Of a stretch of DNA of 64,000 nucleotides, positions 1-9,748 are shown piece by piece. Numbering within the stretch: the first letter of the stretch is position 1; each line of letters starts with the position of its first letter. The DNA is from Mytilinidion resinicola. Lineage: Eukaryota > Ascomycota > Dothideomycetes > Mytilinidiales > Mytilinidiaceae. Location: positions 1,511,656 through 1,575,655 of the forward strand of contig NW_022985442.1 in the NCBI RefSeq assembly GCF_010093595.1. The letters are read 5' to 3'. The position numbers and the translations under genes are program-made. The notes beneath the pieces were generated by a model. It was not told where the DNA came from and made no database searches. It saw only the letters and a list, made by a program, of their open reading frames with translations.

Positions 1-1
1 G

Positions 2-292
2 CTGGAGGGCCATTCCTCCTATATCACGGCGGTGGCCTTCTCGCCAGACGGGCAGGTACTTCACACTAATAAAGGCGATATCCTTCTGTCTCTGCCTTTA
101 GTTGCCACGTCGCCTTCTACGCAGCAGAAGCAGTCCCCCCACGTTCTAGCGCAGGATCAGTGGATACTGCGCAACCAGCAACGCTTCCTGTGGCTTCCGT
201 CTGAGTATCGATCAACATCCACAGCTGTGTATAAGGACATAACTTGTCTAGGGCTTTCATCTGGTCGTGTAGTTTTGCTTAGAATTTTCTAG
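2..292 (+). CDS. C-terminal end of a NACHT-WD40 (HET-D/HET-E type) protein, cut by the window edge
   Basis: The frame is open from the first bases to a TAG at 290-292, giving about 96 residues. It opens inside a WD40 blade (EGH then VAFSPDGQVL), continues with HTNKGDI, and ends in a tail with WLPSEYR and a final GLSSGRVVLLRIF. This blade-plus-tail ending is typical of fungal NWD proteins of the heterokaryon-incompatibility family, which are NLR-like sensors with a WD40 ligand-binding propeller. Only the end is visible, so the NACHT domain and N-terminal effector are outside the window. It could equally be an isolated relic, because such genes are often truncated. The blade assignment is direct; the family assignment rests on the tail motifs. 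Confidence 0.7.
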   Translation: MEGHSSYITAVAFSPDGQVLHTNKGDILLSLPLVATSPSTQQKQSPHVLAQDQWILRNQQRFLWLPSEYRSTSTAVYKDITCLGLSSGRVVLLRIF

Positions 293-629
293 TTATATGG
301 CATGTAGCCCATTGTTGGATTTTATACTTTCTAAGCGCCTGCAGGAGCCCGGCTATAGGCCTTACAGCCACTGTATGTAAATTACACCGCGATGATTATC
401 GTTCTCCTCCGGGCTGAACCGCCCAAAAAAGCTTAGCAGGACTCTCAGCGGGATTTTCTCTAAAATGGTGTATTGTCTGTATACAATCGAGGTACTTTGG
501 TGTTGCAAGTATGCCTAATGTACCAACTTGGAGCGTGCTCTTAAGTGGTGTAGCGAGTTCCAGACATTCTATCATTATTCTTGCAATATGACACTTCTTT
601 GCCCACAATTATTAAAGCTGATATCTAGA
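293..629. other. Intergenic, no feature seen
   Basis: This lies downstream of the WD40 fragment and holds only a short minus-strand frame with no recognisable similarity. I see no RNA gene or repeat. Confidence 0.5.
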
Positions 630-1460
630 CTAGACGAGTGTGCTCACGTACCCCGTCATACTTGGCAACGACCACCATAAATTATAGACTTGATACGTTC
701 TCAAACCTGGCGTCAAGCCAGCCGGGCAAAGGCAACATCCCTTTAGCAAAAATGAGGCGTCTAATTCACGTCCCACCTCGCTCAGTTTCGCCTCGCTTAG
801 ACGCGACGTCAATCTGATAACGAGAAGCGGCATTGGTGATCCTGACGTAGGGACTTTCTGTCCTAGGCCCGCCTGCTGAGAGTCTATTTCGTAGAGCTTC
901 CCCATCACAAGCTTCACGCTGTATATCCACCGCGCACCGCGCCCGAGTCCTTCAACTGTCGGCAGTATGGGTGCTGCTGGGGTGCCGGGAATGGTGAAGA
1001 GTCCCCGTATCCTAGAGCCAGTGGTGCTCTTTGCCATGATTACGGGTATGTGTACTTCGAGCAAGTTTGGCAGTCTTGAGGGCATGGCTTGCGCATCCGT
1101 GGAGCCGCGTAGCGCGAATACGATATCCACAGGCCTGGGGTCGGAATAGCGGATGAGCTCTTCGTCTTTAGTACGGGATTCATCGATGCGGAAGCAGGAG
1201 ATGGTCGGCCAGTCGAAGCGGGGACATGGCTCGTACACGGGGTGCTCGAGGAATTGGTCGTCTGTCTTAGAATGGTGTGTTTTGTGCCCTTCGGTCCGTT
1301 GCGAAGTTATGCGATTAGCGCGCAGGGCGCTGTCTGGAACGCTGACCACTGGCGGAGGAGAACGGGGGCCTGTGGGTAGCTCTGATATTTGAGGGGGTGG
1401 ACGATCGCGATTTATCGACTTCTTTGGTACCAGATTACTGGTTTCGAGCGCCCGGAAACG
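630..1460 (-). pseudogene. Open frame of unknown identity, probably a gene remnant
   Basis: A minus-strand frame is open from the TAA at 1461-1463 down to a stop at 630, about 276 codons. Composition looks protein-like: a proline-rich start, then a stretch with PVYEPCPRFDWPTISCFRID and later GSPMPLLVIRL. There is no ATG in its first 40 codons; the first usable start is a GTG at 1349, which is not normal for a fungal nuclear gene. The frame begins only about 65 bp after the stop of the large gene upstream on the same strand. It may be a terminal exon whose start was lost, or a decayed fragment. I do not recognise the family. Confidence 0.3.
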
Positions 1461-1526
1461 TTAGTTGACATATAATCTTGCCGCCGGTCGAAGGTCGGCA
1501 GGTGGGCCATGGTTCTCTAAAGATGA

Positions 1527-4082
1527 TCACATCATGCTGTGAGCCTCTAGTGCTTTGATGCGAAGTGTGAGATGGAGGATAGGATTGCTCAACTGAGTCG
1601 CGAGCACCGAAGACGGAGGGCTTCCCTTGTCTGACCAGGTGAAAACTTTCTCGGTGAGTTTGTCCATGGCCGAGAGATACTGTTGCGCGAGAATGGTCGG
1701 ATGGATCATGCGTGTATTCCAGTCATACACCGCAGCAAGGGGCTGCCCTTTCTCCAGCTTGCCTGTGTTTGAGTTATAAAGTGTTTCCATACCACCAAGC
1801 CCCTTCTTCCATACAGCTTTGGGAAATCTTGTGTCGTCTAGCTTCACGCTCTCATCAGTCGGAACTGGTCTATAGATCATGATTAACTCGTCTGGAGACA
1901 GTTCATCTCCAAGTGCAAAGCTCTGCTGGTGAGGGGGTTGCGAGATGGTGATCTCGTCCAAGCCGTTCTGGCCAGGGACGCTGTCAAACAGGCAGAGAAG
2001 AATATCATCCGCCAGGACCTGCACGTACAGCACCTCCTTGATGCCATTGCTCCGTTTGGCATCGACTCTCATATCAGAAAATGCTGTTACAGCAGTACTG
2101 CGCAACAAGAAGCCCCACCTTGGTACCTGGAGAATCGTGCCGGTATTAGGCCCATTGGCAAGCGGCTTTTTAAGGAAGGAGTTGATGCAATTCTTGATCT
2201 CGAGGCCCAGGACATCGTCATCACCGGAATAGTGGTTGGCGAGACTAAGACCTCCGTCGATGAGAGAATCAATCCACGCAGAGTCAACGGAAAAGGTGCG
2301 GATCGTCTCTCGCGGAAGCATGTCGGGATCAGGGACCAGGTAGTGGAGAGGCACCGTAGCCAGGTAAAATTTATCGAGCACCCATTTACGCACAATCAGA
2401 GCATCTGGGTCAATCGGGGGTGCCTCGGCGTTTCCAGGGTCCTTTGCCGGAATTTCGAAGAGCACTTCAACAACGTCGTGAATATGATTCGCTAGCTTTT
2501 CGACGTCGTATTCCATGGCTTGGGCAAGGCGAACGGTAGGCAAATCTTTCCAGTCTTCATCCGTCCGTAACCATCGCGTTGCTGCGCTCTTCGTCTCCAG
2601 TAGGCTCGTACTGTGAGCTTCAACGAGTTGAGTAAGCGATTCGTTGAGGTTTTCGAAATACGCAGCAGCATTCATCTTAGAATCGCCAAGTGCCTCTGCT
2701 TTTGTGCGCTTCAAGGCTGTGGCACGAATTTTACCGCGTAGTCGGAGTAGACTTGCAGCGAAGGACCGATCACCTATGGCTAAGGAGCGGCCGAGGTTCC
2801 AAGCTGTATTGTAAGAAACGTCGATTAGGCCCGTGGTCTTGTCAATGAGCTGCAGCTTCTCACCGTCCGATCGAAACGGGCGAATACTTTCGGCGTCTGG
2901 AGGGCTTACAGGAAAGAATGGTCCTCGGAATAAAGCAGTAGAAGATTCCCCGGTCTTAAGAGTATGGGGTTTTAGACTATAGCCTGCATGAAGCATTTCG
3001 AAGAGCCACATTTCGTTTGGTTTTGCCGCATCACCTCTTAGAGTCTCAAGCTGCTTATCCGGAATTCTCAATGGCTGAACGTTCCCTCCCAATCCCTGCA
3101 TGACACCCGCAAAATCACCATGGTCATGCGGGATGCACATCCAGTCCCAGCTGTAGAGCGAAGCCAAGCCGACGAGCTCTTTGCCATTTTTGGCTACGTT
3201 GATCTTGTCCACCCCTTCGAGGGAAATCAAATGTGAAATCACTCGCTTGGGTTGCTCTACGCCCGTGGGACCAGTTCGTGGGCTCACTACAACTGAAAAC
3301 TGCGGCTGTGGAATGCTGGCATCGGTACTAGCCATGAAGCCGCCATGAGTCTCGCGTACGTGTGCCATCATCGCAAAACGAGCGATGTCTGCGGTCCCGG
3401 TCCACTTTGAATCTCCTTTCTCGTCTACACCAGAGAAGAGTTGCTGGAAGACGCTCGGCTTGAGCAACAAAACGTCAACGGGGTCGTTATCTTCGTAGTT
3501 TCGAACCGAGTTCTGTTGATTCAGCGGTGATGCAACCGACGGTGCGTCGAAAAGTTCCTTGGCGGTCATCGTTACTACGCCGTACCTTGACGGGAGTACT
3601 TGGCTGAGATGTGCTTTCTCACAAGAGGCACTGTCTAGAATAAGTTCGTCCTCCGTAAATGACAAGACGGCCAGCCATGGCATTCGATTGAATCCGGCTG
3701 GGCCGGTGCTGATATTCCGCTCCCATGGAGTAGTGGGATGGCCGAAAACAACATGAGCAAGCGTCTGACTATAGTCGCTATGTCCTGGAGGCGGATAGAC
3801 GCTGTGTATGTCGTCATGATGAAGTAGCTTGAACTTGGGACGGAGAACATCAACGGTTTTTTTGGACGGAGGCAGTTGCTTGATCTCGGTTGATGGTAAT
3901 TGCACATCTTGACTCGCTGTAATAGTGTACGATCCTAGGTGAAGAACCGGCTCTTGGTAAGACCAAAGGCGGATGTGCTCTGGCTCTGGGCGTTCGTCCG
4001 CACTGACATGTTTCGTGAGCAGGCGGTCTTGAGGCTGGTGGGAAAAGGCTGGGTAGCGGGCGTTAGTTGATGATGATAACAT
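1527..4082 (-). CDS. Large uncharacterised protein, intact partner of a divergent pair
   Basis: A single long exon encodes 851 residues from the ATG at 4082. The frame runs back to an ATG at 4187, but those extra 35 residues look like translated 5' UTR. No signal peptide, transmembrane segment or known catalytic motif is visible. A conserved-looking core includes YPPPGHSDY, TTPWERN, MPWLAVLSFTEDEL, a segment with LASLYSWDWMCIP followed by HDHGDF, and MWLFEMLHAGYSLKPHTL. The C-terminal half is rich in helices and acidic residues. The only neighbour with a comparable build is the broken plus-strand gene starting 565 bp away, transcribed divergently. Such large paired proteins read as a two-gene module, but that is inference. 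I cannot name the family. Confidence 0.75.
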   Translation of the reverse strand: MLSSSTNARYPAFSHQPQDRLLTKHVSADERPEPEHIRLWSYQEPVLHLGSYTITASQDVQLPSTEIKQLPPSKKTVDVLRPKFKLLHHDDIHSVYPPPGHSDYSQTLAHVVFGHPTTPWERNISTGPAGFNRMPWLAVLSFTEDELILDSASCEKAHLSQVLPSRYGVVTMTAKELFDAPSVASPLNQQNSVRNYEDNDPVDVLLLKPSVFQQLFSGVDEKGDSKWTGTADIARFAMMAHVRETHGGFMASTDASIPQPQFSVVVSPRTGPTGVEQPKRVISHLISLEGVDKINVAKNGKELVGLASLYSWDWMCIPHDHGDFAGVMQGLGGNVQPLRIPDKQLETLRGDAAKPNEMWLFEMLHAGYSLKPHTLKTGESSTALFRGPFFPVSPPDAESIRPFRSDGEKLQLIDKTTGLIDVSYNTAWNLGRSLAIGDRSFAASLLRLRGKIRATALKRTKAEALGDSKMNAAAYFENLNESLTQLVEAHSTSLLETKSAATRWLRTDEDWKDLPTVRLAQAMEYDVEKLANHIHDVVEVLFEIPAKDPGNAEAPPIDPDALIVRKWVLDKFYLATVPLHYLVPDPDMLPRETIRTFSVDSAWIDSLIDGGLSLANHYSGDDDVLGLEIKNCINSFLKKPLANGPNTGTILQVPRWGFLLRSTAVTAFSDMRVDAKRSNGIKEVLYVQVLADDILLCLFDSVPGQNGLDEITISQPPHQQSFALGDELSPDELIMIYRPVPTDESVKLDDTRFPKAVWKKGLGGMETLYNSNTGKLEKGQPLAAVYDWNTRMIHPTILAQQYLSAMDKLTEKVFTWSDKGSPPSSVLATQLSNPILHLTLRIKALEAHSMM

Positions 4083-4647
4083 GACTGCCACAAGAGAGGA
4101 CGGCGACGGCTGGGGAAGAGAGAAGCAAATGTGAATCTTCAAAGAGGCCGCGAAGACTCCAAGCCGAGGACTTTCAAGCTGCTCCAAATATCTGAAATTC
4201 CCTACCCAAACGCGTGTTCACAAAAATATAGAGGTTCTGCACTTCGGACTGAGCGATCCCAGGTGCGCTAAAGAAAACTATCGAAAGCCACCTGCGTGGT
4301 CGCTGCATGGGAGGTGGCGCTACCGGGCTTTTGCTACCTACTGTACGAAGTAGTTGCCGTACTCCCGCCAGGCACTCTCTCTAAGCGACGCTACGAATAA
4401 CTACTTCAGACCACCACACGAGCGTTAGTATCCCAACCCCTCAGTACTCCTTCATATTTGCCGCCTATGGCAAACGAAATCAGTCTGGCTGGTATGCGGC
4501 ATCGCTTCATCCGGGCGTCGCGAAATCAGGCCAGTCTACACTTCGGTCCATCCTCAGTCCAGGTATTGCAGTAGCTCAGCAATTCATTGTCCCTCACACT
4601 CCCACATCCTGCATCTAACTGCGGATACGATATCCTCAGCCTGAAGA
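4083..4647. promoter_or_regulatory. Shared divergent promoter region
   Basis: This is the 565 bp between the starts of the two divergent genes (4082 on minus, 4648 on plus) and must contain both promoters. CT-rich stretches occur, but I see no motif I would name. Confidence 0.4.
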
Positions 4648-7600
4648 ATGGCTTCAACTACTCTGCCCACGATGTTAGAGCCTAGCACGCTGACCGCAGC
4701 TTCGACCGTCATTGTACCCATGGCATTGCAAGCGCTCGTCATCTCCGAAGACTTCAGATTCAGCAACCTTCAAGTTGCTCCTCTCGTCCAGCCCAATTTT
4801 ACAGCGCTGCGGCCGGCCCAGGGAGAGGTAACGCATGATATCATGGAGCAACTGGATGTCTCGGCCACCCGTCTATCACCACACATGAACACTCGCTCTG
4901 TCGATATGGTCAAAGTCGAGCCTAGAGAAGACCGCGTCGGCGTATATCTCAGCTGGTGCCTGCCTCATCTCTACAGGACTGGTATTACGGCCACGAAAAG
5001 TGCTGCCGAGCCCAATACCAAGTCCCGCAAGCAATATGATCAAGCTCGAGTGCGGGCTGGCTACTCGGTGAATCACGATGACAAAGGAGGAGACGTTCAA
5101 GTACGTATTGGCCCCGTGCGCATTCCCGTATGCATCGTTGATCGAGTCCGTAGTTCCGTCCAGCACCAGACCGATGGATAGTGGCAAAACGGAACTGCTC
5201 AGGCGTCGATGCCAAGTGAATTCTCGTCGAAAGAAACGTCATTCGCAGCATTGAAGATGATGAGCTCGGCGCCCGGGATGCGCCAGACGTTGAAAACATT
5301 ACTTCGCCAGCCATAGACCCCAAGTTGCCTCTCGAAAGCCAGTACAAGTCTTTCATGGGTCGGTCAGTATTCGCAGAGAACAGCCAGGACGGAAAGCAGA
5401 GAACGTACCGGCGGCCATTCAACGCCTTCGAGTCCGGCAATGAGTTTTTTGCCGACTATCAGCCTTACAACATGGGCGTGTTCTCCGTATTTGATGACTT
5501 GGGTGGTGCCACAGATGCCACTTTCGACTACCTCGTCTTTGGCTACCACTCCAATCCATCTGATGATCCTCTTGCGATTGTCAACCAGCTTTCCCAAGGC
5601 ACCGAGTTCTCAAACAAGAAGCTACTGGACGCTTTATCGCTGGTAGCAGACCCTACCGGTGCTGCATCGTTCCTCCGCGCACCCGCTAGTCCTTCCGGGC
5701 GCACGCTTACCCACGGAATCTTGCGTAATGTTCGTTTCAACAGCAAGAGCTGGAATTTGGAAACTCCGTCTGTCAATCTGCAAAAGCTGATGTACATAGT
5801 CCAACCAGTCGTGGTTGGAACACACGCTCTTGACGCACTTGCGGCCTACCTCCATGTCCAGCTCGGACCAGATGACAGCACTAGCGCCGTACACAAGTTG
5901 CTTGGCCAGTTGATAATGCTGATCGTTCGCCGAGATGACGTTATGCTCAGCGTCAGGCCGCTGATGAAGTCTCGTCCAACGATTGGAGCGCTTTCTCTAA
6001 GGGAACGATATGGAAGCTGCCTAAGCATACCGATGCTTCTAGCCCTCAGGCCGATGAGCTTGCCCCGACTGATGCCCATCGTAAGCTGCTTGACAAACTT
6101 AACGCAGCACAGATGCATGTAGATGCATGTTTGCGCGAGAGGCGCTAACTCTGCCAGAGCTTGTTCGGGTGCTGGTGGAACGCCGTTGGTTTGCGCAGAT
6201 TGCCTAGGTCAGTACACCACACAAGACGAGTTGCCATCAAACGTGAAGCCAGAGAAATAGCCCAGAGAGCCCAGAGCTTAGAAGTCACCAAGCAGAAGCA
6301 CCGGCGCTTGGTCAACGATACAAAAGACCAGCTCAAATCTTTGATGAATGGGAAACAAGCTTTGGCGGCATCTGGACGGGCTTTCGGCGTGCATCAAGAC
6401 CCTACTATCCTGATTGCTGGCGCACAGTCGGGTTGGCCGAAGAATTTCTCGGACCCTCTGCCTGTGCGATTAGTATCACAGGTATCAACACTCGCGGATA
6501 CCCCGAAGCCGCCGAATCCTCGTTATGCAGGTCTCGATGAGTACATATCCGCACTGGTGACGGAGCCATATGGCAAGTGGCCTGAGAATCCATACAACGA
6601 AATGGAAGATATGAAAGGACAGCAAGGTTGGTTCCCATTGTTCATCGAGTGGGAGGTCGAGTACTACCACATCCCGTTCAACATGTGGTCATTCGAGCCA
6701 GACGAACTCAGCGGTCGCTGGCGATATGTGATTGCAGGGCACAAAGCTCTCGCGGATTCCCCCGTTGGCGCCGACCGTCGCACCATTCATAGCCGGACGG
6801 CCATCACACCACAGTCGGGCATGACGCTGCGATCGCGGCTTGATCAACTCTTTGCGAAGAAGACTGAAAACGTGCTTGACGATGAGCTGAAAGACACAGC
6901 TGCAGACAGAGAGAAGGCCCTTGAGGCAGCGGCGCGTCTCGAGTATTTTTCATCTCCCTTAGGTGGCTTTACTGACCACTTACTGACCTTGCGCTGCGGT
7001 AACAGTCCGCGACCCGATCAAAAAGACGCCGAGATGCAAAATGCTCTGGGTCTTCATGCTCATGCTATGCATCTGCTCGACGGTGTTCATGAGCTCGCGC
7101 CGTATGGTTTCACGACGCCACTGCCTCCAACATACACAGCTTTCAGCCCATTCAAGCCGGTGACACATGGACAGGTGCGATTTACGAACCTCATCATCGT
7201 TGACAAGTTCGGCCAGGTCGTCTCAGCGATCAAACCTGCAGAAGCAGGTCAACACAGCTCCGCGCTGTATCCCTGCATCTCTCCCAGCCTGGCATGCGGC
7301 GTCCTAGACGGAGAAAGCGAGAAGTACTTCCCTAACACGGCGGTGAAAGCTGACGAAGATGCGAACGTCTGCCAATTCTTCCAGATCCCGCCACGGATTA
7401 ACCAGCGCGCTCGCCTTACTGCTTGCTTCGTCATGCCGACTGAGAAGGATGGCGACCCTCGGCGCATCGCAGGCGAATGGGACAACCCAGTCTGGGGCTG
7501 GCTACTGGCGAACTTCTAAGACAGCCCTATCCAAGTGTACAACCCCGATGGCGGCTTCACCTGCGAAATTCTAATCGACCGGAAGTCGAAGACGACAGCG

Positions 7601-8567
7601 TCTGCTCTCGGTCCTGCTGGATCGCATTTGCATCCAACGGTAGGCCGATTGGCCAAGTTCGTCAGTAGAATGCTGGAGGATTACTACTTCACCGACAGCC
7701 TTTTCTGCATGCTCGTTGAGGCCGTCGACTCGGTACGCTCGACGAGCGCAGATTTTGAATCCATGCTTCCAGCAGCCTTTAGTCGTCCGTTCTGCCTCGC
7801 TGACGTCGGCGTCTCCATAGAGCTCGCGACGCCACCCTTGCAAGATGCTTCGCTGCTCACCTCGCCCCCAGACCAGCACGTGCCAGAGCGGGAGCTCCTC
7901 GGATACGAGTTCCCTATCGCGCTCGGCAATCACACAGCAGCCTTCGACGGGCTAGTCGGGACCTTCAGCAGTCGCGAAAACATTGGCGCCATCTCAACGG
8001 GCTACGGCCTTTCGCGCCAGAAGGTCCCCACGGGCGCGGATTCCCAGCTCGAGCCGCTGACAGAGCCGCTGAAGGCGAAGCCGTACTTCCTCCCCGGCGA
8101 TACCCTAGACATGCCATCCGCGCACGCCGCCCAGCTCAAATGCATCAGCGCCATCCTCGACCCGCGCTGCCCGATCCACACGTACTCCGGCTCGCTCTTC
8201 CCACTGGTCGAAGTAGCGCTGCCGCGCTGGACGACTGATTGCAGCGATGCAGAACATGCATGCCTTCTTCGCAGTAGGGCCGCTGCTGGTGCCGCATCTG
8301 CCGGAGGTAGACCACAAATTCCGGACGCAGATCGGCACCCGTGTTATTAGGAGCGAGCTTGATAAGGAAAGGCCGGCGGTGCAGATGACACTTGGTGGGC
8401 CGGATGGCGGATGGCAGTGGCTGCAGCCGAGGATAGATGTGAATACTGAGTGGGATACGATGGGGATCAGGCCGGTGGACGATCATTTGAAAGTTGAGGC
8501 GGCCGCGGAGACGCAGTTGGTGGAGGGCTTTGTGTTGGTGCACAAGAGGGAGCCTGTAAAGGCGTGA
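4648..8567 (+). pseudogene. Large uncharacterised protein gene, broken by in-frame stops and frameshifts
   Basis: Coding potential runs almost end to end (about 1,250 codons) but is not continuous. One 53-nt intron (5101-5153, GTACGT...GTAG) rejoins the frame cleanly. After it there is a TGA at 5217-5219 inside otherwise protein-like sequence, a frame change near 5930-5950, a TAA at 6146-6148, a TAA at 7517-7519 with the same frame continuing as DSPIQVYNPDGG, and a one-base frame change near 8238. Well-preserved blocks include NEFFADYQPYNMGVFSVFDD, FPLFIEWEVEYYHIPFNMW, SPLGGFTDHLLTLR, FKPVTHGQVRFTNL and MQNMHAFFAVGPLLVP. The module partner is the intact divergent gene at 1527-4082. The lesions are few relative to the length, so decay is recent, or the assembly has errors. 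Family function unknown. Confidence 0.75.
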
Positions 8568-9748
8568 AGGAGTACGCAAAAATTCCATGATGCTAAGGTT
8601 CGGATTTCGGCTTGCTAGAATAGAAGTCGCTGCCCTTCTTAATGAGATGATGTATTTTGGAGGCGGCGTGCTAGACAAACAAGCGAAATGTAAAACTTGC
8701 TTCCTTAAAGAGATGCCAGCGCCGTAGATACTGGAATTAGAGAGCGAAAAAAAAACCCCCGAGTTGTAGCCACGCAGGATGATAACAATTAGCATTTTAA
8801 CATCGTCTGAGTTGGCCCGGAGAGCTATCAGGCTTGCCAATACTGGTATTTCTTGACTAAACATCTTATACTGGAGGACCTCAACCGGTGCTAAAAAAGA
8901 AAAAAAAAGAAGCGTACGCAGGCACAGAAATGCATTGGAACATCCTAAACAGTAATAAACAAGTGTACAGTCCTGCGACGTAAGCTTGGACACTCCCTTA
9001 CCACTGTTTGAAGTACCCCTATGGGCTTTCAGAACTTCGAACACGATGCCAATGACGATGCAGTGGGATTTAGCCAGCCTTTTGGCTAGCCGGCTACATG
9101 CTGGTTGGGCTACTCCTTACGGTGGTGTCGAGCGGTCAAGAGTAGAACCCGTGTAGTGGTTTATGCGGGTGCCCAAACTTATGGCCTAGTACTGTACACA
9201 AGCAGCTTGGAGAGTGTGTACCTATAGACTGCCACTCTTCCCCACCCAGCGTGGCGTGCTAGGGTACCTAGATAGGTAGACCCATGTGCATCATTAAGGT
9301 AAATTTGCTTGATTTTAGAAGACTTGGAATATGTCCGACCCAGATTTCAAGAATTACTCCCCCATCAGGTACCTCACTTCTGTCAACAAGTTCCTCATTG
9401 ATCTGAGGTATTCGTCCTGTGTAGATCATTTAGTTAACAACGGGAGTTTCATGAAAATGGAAGCTGACCTTTGATTTCGAAAGTGAGAAAAAAAATTTCT
9501 CATTTTCATAAGCGTACTTGTGAGCTTCTTCTGCCGTAGATTGAGGGTTTACCGAATGAAAGCGTGCGTATAATATGCTCATACGTGCTAAGATCCGGTA
9601 GTTGGCCATCCGTCTTAGGTGTAGCTAGAATGGTTGGGGGATGTGAGGGATCCAATGGTAGCGAAGCATCCTCGGATGTGTCGCTCTGAAGAGCTGGATT
9701 TAGAGATGAAGGTACCTTATAACTTATAGATTTGCTGAGGACTTCACT
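8568..9748. other. Convergent intergenic region, nothing recognised
   Basis: About 1.2 kb lie between the end of the broken plus-strand gene and the end of the minus-strand NACHT gene. It has A-runs around 8750 and 8893-8910 and no open frame I trust. 3' UTRs of both neighbours probably lie here. Confidence 0.5.

Noticed and set aside
4083..4187. Upstream start at 4187 for the large minus-strand gene
   Set aside because: The extra 35 residues have no protein-like continuity with the core and look like translated leader sequence.
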